From positions 1 through 64,000 of the forward strand of contig JAGXHG010000035.1 in the NCBI GenBank assembly GCA_024636345.1: a stretch of DNA of 64,000 nt, given 5' to 3'. A program made the translations under genes and the position numbers. Every line of letters starts with the position of its first letter. Positions within the stretch are counted from its first letter, which is position 1. The notes below the pieces were generated by a model that was not told the origin of the DNA, did not search any database, and saw only the letters and a list, made by a program, of their open reading frames with translations. The stretch comes from Desulfobulbaceae bacterium (GTDB taxonomy: Bacteria; Desulfobacterota; Desulfobulbia; Desulfobulbales; Desulfocapsaceae). This document shows positions 9,037-18,343 of the stretch, piece after piece.

Positions 9037-9717
9037 ATGAAGGAAATTCAATTTGCGCCATCCATATTGTCAGCTGATTTTTCACGTCTGGGAGATGAGA
9101 TCCGGGCGGTTGATCAGGCCGGGGCTGAGCTTATCCATGTGGATGTCATGGATGGTCATTTTGTGCCCAATATCACCATCGGTCCACTGGTGGTCAAGGC
9201 GGTGCGACAGGTAACGGACAAGGTTCTTGATGTGCACCTGATGATCGAAAACGCGGACCGCTATCTTGAGTCGTTTGCTGAGGCAGGAGCTGACTGGATC
9301 ACAGTGCATGTGGAGGCCTGTACTCATTTGCATCGGACCGTTTCCCGTATCCGGGAACTGGGAAAGAAAGCAGGCGTCGTTTTGAATCCGGCGACCCCTT
9401 TGGAGACCCTTGATTTTATTCTGGAAGATGTGGATCTGGTAATGCTCATGAGTGTCAATCCCGGCTTCGGCGGTCAGTCCTTTATCCCGTCAACTCTGCG
9501 TAAGATCAGCCGTCTGAAAAAGCGTATTGACGAACTGGGACTTGATGTTGGTATAGAGATTGACGGAGGAATCAGCCCGGCGACAATCGGCAAGGTGGCT
9601 GAGGCCGGTGCTAATATCTTCGTTGCCGGCTCAGCGATCTATGGTCAAGCGGATTACCGGGCTGTGATCGCAGAAATGCGTGAGCTGGCAGAGGCAGGCA
9701 GCAAGAGAAGAAAGTAA
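9037..9717 (+). CDS. rpe: Ribulose-phosphate 3-epimerase
   Basis: Interconverts ribulose 5-phosphate and xylulose 5-phosphate in the non-oxidative pentose phosphate pathway. The 226-residue TIM barrel carries the family motifs SADFSRL, HVDVMDGHFVPN (metal-binding His and Asp), HLMIEN, VNPGFGGQSF and EIDGGI. The start has a clear gagggag Shine-Dalgarno. pgi begins 32 bases downstream, so the two sugar-phosphate isomerases are probably co-transcribed. Confidence 0.97.
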   Translation: MKEIQFAPSILSADFSRLGDEIRAVDQAGAELIHVDVMDGHFVPNITIGPLVVKAVRQVTDKVLDVHLMIENADRYLESFAEAGADWITVHVEACTHLHRTVSRIRELGKKAGVVLNPATPLETLDFILEDVDLVMLMSVNPGFGGQSFIPSTLRKISRLKKRIDELGLDVGIEIDGGISPATIGKVAEAGANIFVAGSAIYGQADYRAVIAEMRELAEAGSKRRK

Positions 9718-9749
9718 CCCCGATAACAGCCGTGTTTTGGAGGTGAGTG

Positions 9750-11360
9750 ATGGAGAGATGGCAGGCATTGACAGATATCCCCGTTTACCCGCATCTTGTG
9801 GGTTTGGCGCAGCATCCCTTTGATCTCACGTCGCCAGGGGCGTTGTCTCCGGCCAGGATGCACCAATATTGCTCTTCTGCGGCAGGGATTGATCTGCTCT
9901 ATGCTGCGCAACGGTTGAATGATGAGGTGCTGGCAGGGTTGCAGGAGCTGGCCGATCAGTGCGGACTGGTGGAGCAGTTTCAACAGATGCGAAGGGGTGC
10001 AATAATGAATCGCATCCATGGCTTTGCCTCTGAAGAGCGTCAGGTCCTGCACACAGCTTGCCGCGATCTCTTTGTTGAAAATCCGGCAGAGCCGCTTGCC
10101 TCGGGCCAGGCCAAAAGAGAGATTACAAAGCTGAGGGCCTTTCTCGAGGATCTGGAAAACGATATCCTGACCAATGTAAATGGGCGTCCCTTTGATACCA
10201 TGATCCATGTGGGGATAGGAGGGTCGGATCTTGGTCCCCGCTCAGTTTATGAGGCCCTGCGCGCGTATAAACAACCAAAGAGGCAGGTCTTCTTTGTCTC
10301 TAATGTGGATCCCGATGACGCGGCTTCTGTGCTGCGCCAGGTCAATCTGGCAACCACCCTTGTCAATGTAGTGTCCAAGAGCGGAAGTACACTCGAGACC
10401 TTGACCAATGAGAGTCTGATCAGAAGGGCCTATGAGGCGCAGGGTCTTGATCCGGCCCAACACTGTATTGCGGTGACCGGTGAGGGGAGCCCCATGGACA
10501 GCCCTGCCAGGTATCTCCGCTCCTTTTATATGTTTGATTATATCGGGGGCAGATATAGCTCAACCTCAATGGTCGGGGCAGTCATGCTCGGATTTTCTCT
10601 GGGGATTGAGCCGGTGCTGGAGTTTTTGGAAGGTGCCTCTTTAATGGACCGGGCGGCGGAAGAGCCGAAGATTCAGCAGAATATTCCTCTCCTTCAAGCG
10701 CTGCTGGGAGTGTGGAACCATACCTTCCTTGGGCATTCAACAGTGGCCGTACTTCCCTACAGTCAGGCTCTGCACCGATTTTCCGCCCATCTTCAGCAGT
10801 GCGATATGGAATCTAACGGCAAATCTGTATCTCGCTATGGAGAGTCGGTGGCCCTTAAGACCGGCCCGATTCTCTGGGGGGAGCCGGGGACAAATGGCCA
10901 ACATGCATTCTATCAGTTGCTGCATCAGGGTACTGAGATAGTACCAGTTGAGTTTATCGGATTCCGCCGCAGTCAGTATGGCGAGGATTTAGAAATTGAA
11001 GGGAGTACGTCCCAGCAGAAACTTGTGGCAAATCTCCTGGCCCAGTCCCTGGCAATGGCCATGGGGAAGGAAGATGAAAATCCCAACAGGAGGTTCCCGG
11101 GGAATCGTCCGAATCTGATTTTGTTGGCTGACAGATTGACCCCGAAGATCATGGGGGCGCTGCTGGCGCTCTATGAGGCCAAGGTCGTGTTTCAGGGATT
11201 CTGCTGGAATATCAACTCCTTTGATCAGGAAGGGGTGCAGCTCGGGAAGGTACTTGCCGGTCGAGTGCTTGACTTGATGGGTGGCCGCCGGGAAGAGGAC
11301 GGTGCCGATTTGTCTCCGGAGATGTCTTTGATAAAGAGGGCAAAGATGGGCAGAGAGTGA
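9750..11360 (+). CDS. pgi: Glucose-6-phosphate isomerase
   Basis: Interconverts glucose 6-phosphate and fructose 6-phosphate. The roughly 536-residue protein shows two SIS-type sugar-isomerase lobes: GIGGSDLGPRSVYEAL, SKSGSTLETLTNE, GGRYSSTSMVG, the signature GEPGTNGQHAFYQLLHQG with the catalytic Glu, and a second signature NSFDQEGVQLGK, where E replaces the usual W. ATG at 9750 sits six bases after ggagg (9739-9743); GTG at 9747 is in frame but too close. Likely cotranscribed with rpe. Confidence 0.96.
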   Translation: MERWQALTDIPVYPHLVGLAQHPFDLTSPGALSPARMHQYCSSAAGIDLLYAAQRLNDEVLAGLQELADQCGLVEQFQQMRRGAIMNRIHGFASEERQVLHTACRDLFVENPAEPLASGQAKREITKLRAFLEDLENDILTNVNGRPFDTMIHVGIGGSDLGPRSVYEALRAYKQPKRQVFFVSNVDPDDAASVLRQVNLATTLVNVVSKSGSTLETLTNESLIRRAYEAQGLDPAQHCIAVTGEGSPMDSPARYLRSFYMFDYIGGRYSSTSMVGAVMLGFSLGIEPVLEFLEGASLMDRAAEEPKIQQNIPLLQALLGVWNHTFLGHSTVAVLPYSQALHRFSAHLQQCDMESNGKSVSRYGESVALKTGPILWGEPGTNGQHAFYQLLHQGTEIVPVEFIGFRRSQYGEDLEIEGSTSQQKLVANLLAQSLAMAMGKEDENPNRRFPGNRPNLILLADRLTPKIMGALLALYEAKVVFQGFCWNINSFDQEGVQLGKVLAGRVLDLMGGRREEDGADLSPEMSLIKRAKMGRE

Positions 11361-11367
11361 CAAAAGT

Positions 11368-11415
11368 GGAAATGAATATGGATTCATTTCCGAGTGAATT
11401 TTCATTCGTTTTTTG
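11368..11415 (+). terminator. Terminator after pgi
   Basis: A perfect 10-base stem, ggaaatgaat / attcatttcc (11368-11377 and 11382-11391), stands just after the pgi stop. A second, weaker stem (cgagtga / tcattcg) leads into a T-rich run at 11409-11414. Together they probably end the rpe-pgi transcript before the dsr promoter. Confidence 0.55.
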
Positions 11416-11444
11416 TTGACAAAAAATTTGTTCAGAGATATTGT
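11416..11444 (+). promoter_or_regulatory. Putative sigma70 promoter of dsrABD
   Basis: TTGACA (11416-11421) and TATTGT (11439-11444) are separated by exactly 17 bases, an almost consensus sigma70 promoter. Transcription from here would give a 5' leader of about 200 bases before dsrA, long enough to hold regulatory structure; none matching a known riboswitch was recognised. Sequence match only. Confidence 0.6.
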
Positions 11445-11653
11445 CCGTCGCTGAATGATTATTCAATGGTGTATAGTTTTTGAGAACTGGTACACAATGC
11501 CGAACGAAGGACGGTATTTAAAAGGTGAAGCATTCAAGGAGTAATGGCCAGAACTTTTTTTGCTTCTTTTTAAGCATGAAGAGTGAAAGAGTGCTGGTGA
11601 GTATATTTTGGTAAAGGTTGAAGTTAAACTAGTAATTTAAAGGAGGAAAATTC

Positions 11654-12934
11654 ATGGCAAAGCATGAGACGCCCCTGTTGGATGAGCTTGAAAAAGGCCC
11701 ATGGCCAAGCTTCGTTACCGACATCAAGCGCCAGGCAGAGAAAAATCCAGATTGTTGGGATATCCTTGGTCAGGTGGAGTTGTCCTACAAAGAGAGAATC
11801 ACCCATTGGAAACATGGTGGTATCGTAGGTGTTTTCGGGTATGGTGGTGGTATTGTCGGTCGCTATTCAGACATGCCAAAACGTTTTCCAGGTGTTGAGC
11901 ATTTTCACACTGTTCGTCTTGCCCAGCCAGCCTCCAAGTACTATTCCACCAAGCATCTGCGTGACATCTGCGATCTGTGGGAGAAATATGGTTCCGGTAT
12001 GACCAACATGCACGGTTCAACCGGCGATATTATTATGCTTGGTTGTCGTACTGAGGCTCTTGAGCCTTTCTTTTATGACCTGACCCACAACCTGCAACAG
12101 GATCTGGGCGGTTCCGGTTCCAATCTGCGGACCCCTGCCAACTGCCTTGGTCAGTCACGTTGTGAGTGGTCATGTTATGATACTGAAGAGGCATGTCATC
12201 ATTTGACCATGCACTATCAGGATGAGATCCATCGTCCAGCATTCCCTTATAAGTTTAAATTCAAGTTTTCCGGTTGTCCCAACGACTGTGTTGCCGCTAT
12301 TGCCCGCTCAGATGTGGCGGTTATCGGCACCTGGAGGGATAATATCCGTATAGACCAGGCTGCCGTTAAAGAATATGTTGCTGGCAATATCCCAGGAAAC
12401 GGCGGTGCCCATGCCGGTCGTGATTGGGGTAAATTTGACATTAAAAAAGAGGTTATTGACCTTTGTCCAACAGAGTGTATGTGGATGGAAGGTGGTGAAC
12501 TGAAGATCGATGACGCAGAGTGTACCCGTTGTATGCATTGCATCAATGTTATGCCTCGTGCTCTTCGTCCCGGTGCAGATCAAGGCGCGACCATCTGTTG
12601 TGGTGCCAAGGCCCCAATCCTTGATGGTGCCCAGTTCGCAACTCTGATTGTACCTTTCATGAAAGTCTCTGCTGACAATGAGTTTGAAGAGTTGATCGAA
12701 TTCATTGAGAAGATCTGGGACTGGTGGATGGAAGTAGGCAAGAACCGTGAGCGTGTAGGTGAGACCATGCAACGTGTTGGTCTGCCCACCTTTATTAAGG
12801 TTATGGGTCTGGATCCAATTCCGCAGCATGTGAAAGAGCCTCGTTCCAATCCTTATGTTTTCTGGGCGGAAGAAGAGGTTGAAGGTGGATGGAGTCGTGA
12901 TGTTGATGAGTTCCGTGCTCGCCACGCTGCCTAA
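11654..12934 (+). CDS. dsrA: Dissimilatory sulfite reductase, alpha subunit DsrA
   Basis: Alpha subunit of the cytoplasmic DsrAB enzyme that reduces sulfite with electrons delivered through DsrC, the last stage of dissimilatory sulfate reduction. The 426-residue protein has the siroheme-[4Fe-4S] ligands as C164-x5-C170 and C208-x3-C212, plus an inserted ferredoxin domain with C290-x2-C293-x2-C296 and a likely fourth ligand at C271. A strong aaaggagga Shine-Dalgarno precedes the ATG. Intact motifs and partner genes indicate a functional reductive-type enzyme. dsrB starts 50 bases downstream. Confidence 0.98.
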   Translation: MAKHETPLLDELEKGPWPSFVTDIKRQAEKNPDCWDILGQVELSYKERITHWKHGGIVGVFGYGGGIVGRYSDMPKRFPGVEHFHTVRLAQPASKYYSTKHLRDICDLWEKYGSGMTNMHGSTGDIIMLGCRTEALEPFFYDLTHNLQQDLGGSGSNLRTPANCLGQSRCEWSCYDTEEACHHLTMHYQDEIHRPAFPYKFKFKFSGCPNDCVAAIARSDVAVIGTWRDNIRIDQAAVKEYVAGNIPGNGGAHAGRDWGKFDIKKEVIDLCPTECMWMEGGELKIDDAECTRCMHCINVMPRALRPGADQGATICCGAKAPILDGAQFATLIVPFMKVSADNEFEELIEFIEKIWDWWMEVGKNRERVGETMQRVGLPTFIKVMGLDPIPQHVKEPRSNPYVFWAEEEVEGGWSRDVDEFRARHAA

Positions 12935-12984
12935 TTAGAAGTTAAATCGAGTAATTAACTCGTATATATAAGGAGATTGATAAA

Positions 12985-14112
12985 ATGGCCTATGATCCAG
13001 CCAACCCGATGTCCGACAGAATTTCCGACATCGGTCCGAGATATTATTCTGAGTTTCATCCACCAGTAGTTAAAGCCAACAAAGGCAAATGGCTGTGGCA
13101 TGAAATCACTAAACCCGGTGTTCTGGTGCATAAATCAGAGACCGGTGATGAGTGTTGGACAGTCCGTGTTGGAGCTGCCCGTCTGATTTCCATCGAGCTT
13201 ATCCGTGAGATGTGTGATATAGCGGATAAACATTGTGATGGCTTCTTCCGCTTCACAACTCGTAACAACGTTGAGTTTATGGTGGATAATAAAGCCAAGG
13301 TTCAGCCACTTCTCGATGATCTGGCCAGCCGTGGCAACAAGTTTCCAGTTGGTGGAACCGGTGCCGGCGTTACCAATATCGTTCATACTCAAGGGTGGGT
13401 TCATTGCCATACCCCTGCCACCGACGCTTCCGGCGTTGTTAAGGCAGTCATGGATGAGCTCTTTGACTACTTTACCTCCATGACCCTGCCAGCTCAGGTA
13501 CGTATTGCCCTTGCCTGCTGTCTGAACATGTGTGGTGCCGTACATGCGTCTGATATCGCCATCCTTGGTGTACATCGCAAGCCACCAATGATTGATCACA
13601 AGCGTATCACCGGTGTCTGCGAGTTGCCTCTTGCTATTTCTTCATGCCCCCTTGGTGCCGTTAAACCAGCCAAGGCCATGGTGAATGGTGAGGAGATCAA
13701 GACAGTAGCGGTCAATGCAGATCGTTGTATGTTCTGCGGTAACTGCTACACCATGTGCCCTGCCATGCCTCTGGCTGATCCTGAAGGTGACGGAATTGCC
13801 ATTCTGGTTGGTGGCAAGGTTTCCAATTCAAGATCGACTCCTAAATTCTCCAAGCTGGTAATCCCCTTCCTGCCCAACACTCCGCCACGTTGGCCTGAGA
13901 CCGTTGCCGCTGTCAAGGGTATCCTTGAAGCCTATGCCAAAGATGCTCGCAAGTATGAGCGTGTTGGCGAGTGGGCAGAGCGGATTGGCTGGGAGAAGTT
14001 CTTTGAGAAATGCGATATTCCCTTCACAATGAAGAGTGTTGATGATTATCGTTTGGCTTATGACACCTGGCGTACGACTACTCAGTTCAAGTACACCTCT
14101 CATGTCAAGTAA
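12985..14112 (+). CDS. dsrB: Dissimilatory sulfite reductase, beta subunit DsrB
   Basis: Beta subunit of the alpha2beta2 sulfite reductase; in known structures it carries the catalytically active siroheme. The 375-residue protein has Cys residues C141 and C178/C179/C183 (ACCLNMCGA) around the cofactor site and a ferredoxin domain with C248-x2-C251-x2-C254-x3-C258. Shine-Dalgarno aaggag at about 12970. Paralogous to DsrA and translationally coordinated with it by the short 50-base gap. Confidence 0.98.
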   Translation: MAYDPANPMSDRISDIGPRYYSEFHPPVVKANKGKWLWHEITKPGVLVHKSETGDECWTVRVGAARLISIELIREMCDIADKHCDGFFRFTTRNNVEFMVDNKAKVQPLLDDLASRGNKFPVGGTGAGVTNIVHTQGWVHCHTPATDASGVVKAVMDELFDYFTSMTLPAQVRIALACCLNMCGAVHASDIAILGVHRKPPMIDHKRITGVCELPLAISSCPLGAVKPAKAMVNGEEIKTVAVNADRCMFCGNCYTMCPAMPLADPEGDGIAILVGGKVSNSRSTPKFSKLVIPFLPNTPPRWPETVAAVKGILEAYAKDARKYERVGEWAERIGWEKFFEKCDIPFTMKSVDDYRLAYDTWRTTTQFKYTSHVK

Positions 14113-14122
14113 TTGACTTGAT

Positions 14123-14160
14123 GGTATGGTCGATTTTAAATGGTTAGAATCGACCATACC
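14123..14160 (+). other. Perfect stem-loop between dsrB and dsrD
   Basis: ggtatggtcgatt (14123-14135) and aatcgaccatacc (14148-14160) form a perfect 13-base stem with a 12-base loop, ten bases after the dsrB stop. No T tract follows, so it does not look like a full terminator. It is better placed as a 3' stabiliser or processing/attenuation signal that could set the dsrAB to dsrD ratio. Confidence 0.75.
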
Positions 14161-14205
14161 TGCTGGATACTTGCCTGTTCACAATTTTTTTTAGGAGTAT
14201 GTGCA

Positions 14206-14451
14206 ATGGCATTAAGTATTGAAGAGCTCAAGGCTGCGATCCTGAAGAAGGCAGAGACAGCCCCCAAACCACAGCTCTATATCAAGGATTTTTATGCATG
14301 TGATCCTGACTCCAAACCACGTGTAGTCAAGAATGCTGCCAATGATTTGGTTAAGGAAGGCAAAATGATGTTCTGGTCTTCCGGTTCTACCACCATGTAT
14401 GCCATGAAAGATCGTATTAAAGATGAAGAAGGCGCAGGTGGAGTGAATTAG
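14206..14451 (+). CDS. dsrD: DsrD, allosteric activator of DsrAB
   Basis: A small winged-helix protein; published biochemistry reports that DsrD stimulates sulfite reduction by DsrAB. It occurs in organisms with reductive DsrAB, so its presence argues for sulfite reduction rather than sulfide oxidation. The product has 81 residues (MALSIEELKAAILKKAETA start; FWSSGSTTMYAM wing). ATG at 14206 follows ttaggagt; an earlier in-frame start at 14140 lies inside the stem-loop and is rejected. Confidence 0.96.
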   Translation: MALSIEELKAAILKKAETAPKPQLYIKDFYACDPDSKPRVVKNAANDLVKEGKMMFWSSGSTTMYAMKDRIKDEEGAGGVN

Positions 14452-14484
14452 TTTTTAAATTCTCGATTGCTGAGAGTTGGTGAG

Positions 14485-14516
14485 GTGCCGAGTTTTAAAC
14501 TCGGCACTTTTTTTTT
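14485..14516 (+). terminator. Rho-independent terminator of the dsr operon
   Basis: gtgccgagttt and aaactcggcac (14485-14495 and 14497-14507) form a GC-rich hairpin followed by a run of nine T (14508-14516). This is a textbook terminator 34 bases after the dsrD stop. Confidence 0.93.
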
Positions 14517-14535
14517 GCCTTTTTTTAAGAATATA

Positions 14536-15297
14536 ATGAAAGACATACTTTTTCTGGATACGGTTGATTCGACAAATCGGGTGGCTCGAGATCTTGGGAC
14601 TGCGGGGAAACCACATGGCTATGCGGTTCTGGCTGCTAGTCAGTCAGCTGGACGTGGCAGATTGGGGAAAGCTTGGCAATCACCACCAGGAAAAGGTCTT
14701 TATGCTACGATTTTATTACGACCCGGGCTGGATGTCAAAGAGTACTCCAAAATAACGTTGACGGCAGGACTTGCCCTCAGCCAGGTTCTGGATGAGATAT
14801 GTCAGTTGAAAGTAGCGTTGAAGTGGCCCAACGATATCTATATTTCTGGCCGGAAGTGCGGTGGTGTCCTGGTGGAGACTTCATCTCTTCAGGGAGAGGC
14901 GGATGAACACTTTGCTCTTGTGGGCATAGGGGTGAATGTGAATGCTGATAAAGATTCATTTTCTTCTGACTTGCAGAAAAGCGCAACCTCCCTCTTCCTG
15001 GAGACTGGGAAAGAATATGAGATCTTGACTCTATTTGAGGCAATCCGGTCCAGACTTCTGCAGTTGGTGTTCCAACTTACGCATGAAGGTTTTGCCGATA
15101 TCCTGAATCAGTGGCGAGAACGGGATATGTTACAAGGAAAGTGGATGCAGTGGGTAACCCCCACGGGTGAGATAGTATATGGTGAGTCGCTTGGTGTGGA
15201 CAATAGTGGGATATTGTCGGTACGGGATCGTTCAGGGAGGATCTACGAGGTGCTTTCAGGTGATGTGTCTCTGGCTCCACAGTTTAGGGGCCGTTAA
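14536..15297 (+). CDS. birA: Biotin-[acetyl-CoA-carboxylase] ligase, short form without DNA-binding domain
   Basis: Activates biotin with ATP and attaches it to a lysine of biotin carboxyl carrier proteins. The 253-residue product begins directly in the ligase domain (FLDTVDSTN), with the nucleotide/biotin loop GRGRLGKAWQSPPGKGLY and KWPNDIYISGRKCGGVL, and ends with the SH3-like C-terminal domain. The N-terminal helix-turn-helix of bifunctional BirA is absent, so it should be a ligase only. ATG at 14536 is chosen because a longer frame from 14467 runs through the dsr terminator; its Shine-Dalgarno is weak. Confidence 0.9.
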   Translation: MKDILFLDTVDSTNRVARDLGTAGKPHGYAVLAASQSAGRGRLGKAWQSPPGKGLYATILLRPGLDVKEYSKITLTAGLALSQVLDEICQLKVALKWPNDIYISGRKCGGVLVETSSLQGEADEHFALVGIGVNVNADKDSFSSDLQKSATSLFLETGKEYEILTLFEAIRSRLLQLVFQLTHEGFADILNQWRERDMLQGKWMQWVTPTGEIVYGESLGVDNSGILSVRDRSGRIYEVLSGDVSLAPQFRGR

Positions 15298-15339
15298 GAA
15301 ATGGCTTAATCTTTAATGCTTATCTCGTTACGGCCCCTT
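15286..15339 (+). repeat. Paired-hairpin element, birA copy
   Basis: aggggccgtta (15286 onward, overlapping the last codons and stop of birA) pairs with the right arm cgttacggcccct (15326-15338). It belongs to the dispersed family also seen at 7476, 30230, 60280 and 62545. A second potential stem, cgctgt / acagcg (15341-15346 and about 15379-15384), follows, as in the two-hairpin copies. Confidence 0.6.
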
Positions 15340-15401
15340 ACGCTGTTCTGGATATTCTGTTGTTTATGTAATTTTTTTACAGCGCCTTAGTCAAAATTAG
15401 G

Positions 15402-15440
15402 AGAAGGCAGATAAATGAAACATCTATTTATCTGCCTTCT
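15402..15440 (-). terminator. Stem-loop after ahcY
   Basis: agaaggcagataaat (15402-15416) and atttatctgccttct (15426-15440) form a perfect 15-base stem with a 9-base loop, 12 bases beyond the ahcY stop. On the minus strand it is followed by cctaattttg, only a modest T run. Probable ahcY terminator, which may also serve the convergent birA transcript. Confidence 0.65.
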
Positions 15441-15452
15441 GCGTTCAGTTGC

Positions 15453-16751
15453 CTAGTATCGATAATAATCTGGTTTATATGGCCCTTCAAGCGGTACGCC
15501 GATATAGTCAGCCTGTTCCTGGGTCAGGACAGTGAGGTTGGCCCCGATCTTCTGCAGGTGCAGTCGGGCAACCATCTCGTCGAGGTTTTTAGGCAAAAAA
15601 TAAACCTTGTTTTCGTACTGACCGGGGTTTTTCCAAAGTTCAATCTGGGCCAGGACCTGGTTGGTGAATGAATTACTCATGACAAAGCTGGGATGTCCTG
15701 TGGCGCATCCCAGATTTACCAACCGACCTTCGGCCAGGATGATAATTTTTTTGCCGTCCGGGAAAATCACATGATCGACTTGGGGCTTGATATTGTCCCA
15801 AGGGAGGTCTTTAATTGCGGCTATGTCGATCTCTGAGTCAAAGTGGCCGATGTTACAGACAATGGCCTGGTCCGGCATCAACTCCATGTGGGGGCGGGTA
15901 ATGACCCGCAGGTTGCCGGTACAGGTAACAAAGATATTACCAATGGGGGCAGCCTCTTCCATGGTGACCACTCTGTATCCCTCCATTGCTGCCTGCAGAG
16001 CACAGATGGGGTCGATCTCGGTGATGTAGACAGTGGCACCCATACCACGCAGGGCCTGGGCACAGCCCTTGCCTACATCGCCGAAACCTACTACTACTGC
16101 ATTTTTACCGGCAATCATCACATCAGTTGCCCGTTTGATGCCGTCGATTAATGACTCGCGACAGCCATAAAGGTTGTCAAATTTTGACTTGGTAACAGAG
16201 TCGTTCACGTTAAAGGCAGGACACATCAGTTTCCCGGCCTTCGCCATCTCGTTGAGTCGGTGCACTCCGGTAGTGGTTTCTTCACTGATACCACGGATAT
16301 TTTTCATATCGTCTGTGTACTTTTCATGCATGATCAGGGTGAGATCTCCACCATCATCAAGGATCATGTTGGGCCGCCAGTTCTCTGGTCCAAAGATAGT
16401 CTGATCTATGCACCACCAGAATTCCTCCTCATTCTCCCCTTTCCAGGCAAAAGTGGGAATGCCGGCAGCAGCCATGGCTGCTGCCGCATGATCCTGGGTG
16501 GAAAAGATATTGCAGGACGACCAGCGGATCTCAGCGCCGAGATCCACAAGAGTCTCCATGAGGACGGCAGTCTGGATCGTCATGTGCAGGCATCCGGCGA
16601 TACGAGCGCCCTTAAGGGGCTGCGTCTCATGATATTCATTGCGGAGGGCCATGAGCCCAGGCATTTCAGTCTCGGCAATTTCGATTTCTTTTCTGCCCCA
16701 TGCGGCAAGGGACATGTCGGCAACCTTATAATCATTTTTTAATGCAGTCAT
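15453..16751 (-). CDS. ahcY: Adenosylhomocysteinase (SAH hydrolase)
   Basis: Splits S-adenosylhomocysteine into adenosine and homocysteine, removing the product inhibitor of methyltransferases. The 432-residue protein has the substrate domain ([33 protein letters not shown]), the NAD-binding Rossmann fold [15 protein letters not shown], the conserved [13 protein letters not shown] and the typical C-terminus KPDYYRY. ATG at 16751 follows cagaggt; an upstream frame extension to 16808 is not conserved-looking. It lies downstream of metK on the same strand but behind a terminator. Confidence 0.96.
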   Translation of the reverse strand: MTALKNDYKVADMSLAAWGRKEIEIAETEMPGLMALRNEYHETQPLKGARIAGCLHMTIQTAVLMETLVDLGAEIRWSSCNIFSTQDHAAAAMAAAGIPTFAWKGENEEEFWWCIDQTIFGPENWRPNMILDDGGDLTLIMHEKYTDDMKNIRGISEETTTGVHRLNEMAKAGKLMCPAFNVNDSVTKSKFDNLYGCRESLIDGIKRATDVMIAGKNAVVVGFGDVGKGCAQALRGMGATVYITEIDPICALQAAMEGYRVVTMEEAAPIGNIFVTCTGNLRVITRPHMELMPDQAIVCNIGHFDSEIDIAAIKDLPWDNIKPQVDHVIFPDGKKIIILAEGRLVNLGCATGHPSFVMSNSFTNQVLAQIELWKNPGQYENKVYFLPKNLDEMVARLHLQKIGANLTVLTQEQADYIGVPLEGPYKPDYYRY

Positions 16752-16779
16752 AAAATACCTCTGTGTAAAATGGATAAGT

Positions 16780-16823
16780 AAAAATAAAAAGGCCCACCTG
16801 TTTTGCATTACAGAACAGGTGGG
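16780..16823 (-). terminator. Terminator between metK and ahcY
   Basis: On the minus strand cccacctgtt and aacaggtggg form a perfect 10-base stem (16814-16823 with 16793-16802), followed by cctttttattttt. A Rho-independent terminator 48 bases after the metK stop. It implies that ahcY has its own promoter or depends on read-through. Confidence 0.85.
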
Positions 16824-16871
16824 AGGGATATGTGAAAAGCAGTAGGGAAGATATCTGTTCTGTAACGACTG

Positions 16872-18035
16872 CTACAGTTTGGCGTCTTCACGCAATATTT
16901 CGGCTTTATCGATTTTTTCCCAAGTGAAATCCTCGCGCTCTCGACCAAAATGACCGTAAGCGGCAGTGGCTTGATAGATGGGCCGCAAAAGGTTCAAGTG
17001 ATGAATAATGGCCTTGGGTCGCAGATCAAAGTGTCGCAGGATGAGGGCCTTGATCTTGTCATCTGAGATGGCACCAGTGCCAAAGCTGTTCACGTTGATT
17101 GATACCGGTTGGGAAATTCCAATAGCATAGGCAACCTGGACCTCAATCTCCGAAGCCAGACCGGCGGCTACAATGTTTTTTGCAATATAGCGTCCCATAT
17201 AAGAAGAAGAACGATCAACCTTGGAAGGATCTTTTCCGGAAAAGGCTCCGCCTCCATGCGACCCCTTGCCGCCGTATGTATCAACAATAATCTTACGACC
17301 GGTTACACCGCAATCACCTACTGGTCCGCCGATCACGAAACGACCGGTGGGGTTGATATAGTATTTTGTGTTGCTGTCGATCATCTCTACGGGCAGAATC
17401 GGCTTGATGATCTCTTCCATGACCCCTTCTTTCAGGTCTTCATAGTTAACGGTCTCATCATGCTGGGTGGAGAGGACGACTGCTTCTACGCGCTTTGGCA
17501 CGCTATTTTCATATTCAATGGTTACCTGGCTTTTGGCGTCAGGACGCAGCCAGGGGAGACGACCGGATTTACGTACTTCAGACTGACGCTTGACCAGGCG
17601 GTGGGCGTAAGTGATAGGCATTGGCATCAGAACCTTCGTTTCGTTACAGGCATAACCAAACATCAGTCCCTGGTCTCCGGCTCCTTGATCAAGATCGAGA
17701 CCAGTACCTTCGTTTACGCCCTGCGCAATGTCTGGAGATTGCTTGTCAATGGAAGTAAGGACTGCACATGATTGCCAATCAAAACCCATGTCTGATGAAT
17801 TATAACCAATGGAACGAATGGTCTGACGAACCACATCAGGGATATCAACCCAGGCGCTCGTGGTAATCTCGCCGGCAATGACAGCCATGCCCGTTGTGAC
17901 CAAAGTCTCACAGCCAACCCGGGCAAGCGGGTCTTGGGTGAGAATGGCATCGAGAATGGCATCGGAGATCTGATCGGCAACTTTGTCAGGGTGACCTTCA
18001 GAAACAGATTCTGAGGTGAAAAGATAATTTGTCAT
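16872..18035 (-). CDS. metK: S-adenosylmethionine synthetase
   Basis: Makes S-adenosylmethionine from methionine and ATP. The 387-residue protein has all family signatures: [25 protein letters not shown], and the P-loop-like [18 protein letters not shown] at 18035 follows ctggag; the open frame reaches 18083 but the extra 16 residues do not match the family. Upstream sequence shows no recognisable SAM riboswitch. Confidence 0.97.
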   Translation of the reverse strand: MTNYLFTSESVSEGHPDKVADQISDAILDAILTQDPLARVGCETLVTTGMAVIAGEITTSAWVDIPDVVRQTIRSIGYNSSDMGFDWQSCAVLTSIDKQSPDIAQGVNEGTGLDLDQGAGDQGLMFGYACNETKVLMPMPITYAHRLVKRQSEVRKSGRLPWLRPDAKSQVTIEYENSVPKRVEAVVLSTQHDETVNYEDLKEGVMEEIIKPILPVEMIDSNTKYYINPTGRFVIGGPVGDCGVTGRKIIVDTYGGKGSHGGGAFSGKDPSKVDRSSSYMGRYIAKNIVAAGLASEIEVQVAYAIGISQPVSINVNSFGTGAISDDKIKALILRHFDLRPKAIIHHLNLLRPIYQATAAYGHFGREREDFTWEKIDKAEILREDAKL

Positions 18036-18343
18036 GAGAGAGGTCTCCAGTAAGAGAGAAAGCTGACTCACAGATATACACAAATAATGATGTATAAAAG
18101 TGGTTAGGCTTTGTTAATTTATATGGAATCTATTAGGATAAAAAAATATTATATAATGATGGGAAATAAGGGCTTTTGTCAACAAAAAAGAAACAAAATG
18201 GTAAGACAACTGCCTTTATTTTCAATAAAATAGTGGCTTCTTTTTACTTGTCAACTACAAGTACCAAATATTGGCTTATTTGAGGAGAGATTAAACTTAA
18301 AGAGTATATCGTTAGTGTAGCTCTGTCAGGAGGAGGGATTGTT
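18036..18343. other. AT-rich divergent intergenic region, metK / AcuI-like gene
   Basis: About 308 bases of AT-rich sequence between divergent genes. It contains the putative metK promoter and, at 18328-18336, the aggaggagg Shine-Dalgarno of the plus-strand gene. No SAM-type aptamer, repeat or small gene was recognised. Confidence 0.5.
18153..18182 (-). promoter_or_regulatory. Putative sigma70 promoter of metK
   Basis: On the minus strand TTGACA (18182-18177) and CATTAT (18158-18153) are spaced by 18 bases, about 120 bases before the metK start. Sequence match only. Confidence 0.45.

Noticed and set aside
14140-14205. Longer N-terminus for DsrD
   Set aside because: The extension begins inside the dsrB-dsrD stem-loop, has a Cys-rich unrelated sequence, and the ATG at 14206 has a proper ribosome site and the family start.
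16752-16871. Possible SAH riboswitch before ahcY
   Set aside because: The only strong structure is a terminator hairpin belonging to the metK transcript end; the SAH aptamer consensus was not found.
18036-18343. Possible SAM riboswitch before metK
   Set aside because: The AT-rich leader shows none of the conserved SAM-I or SAM-II aptamer words; only a simple promoter is suggested.
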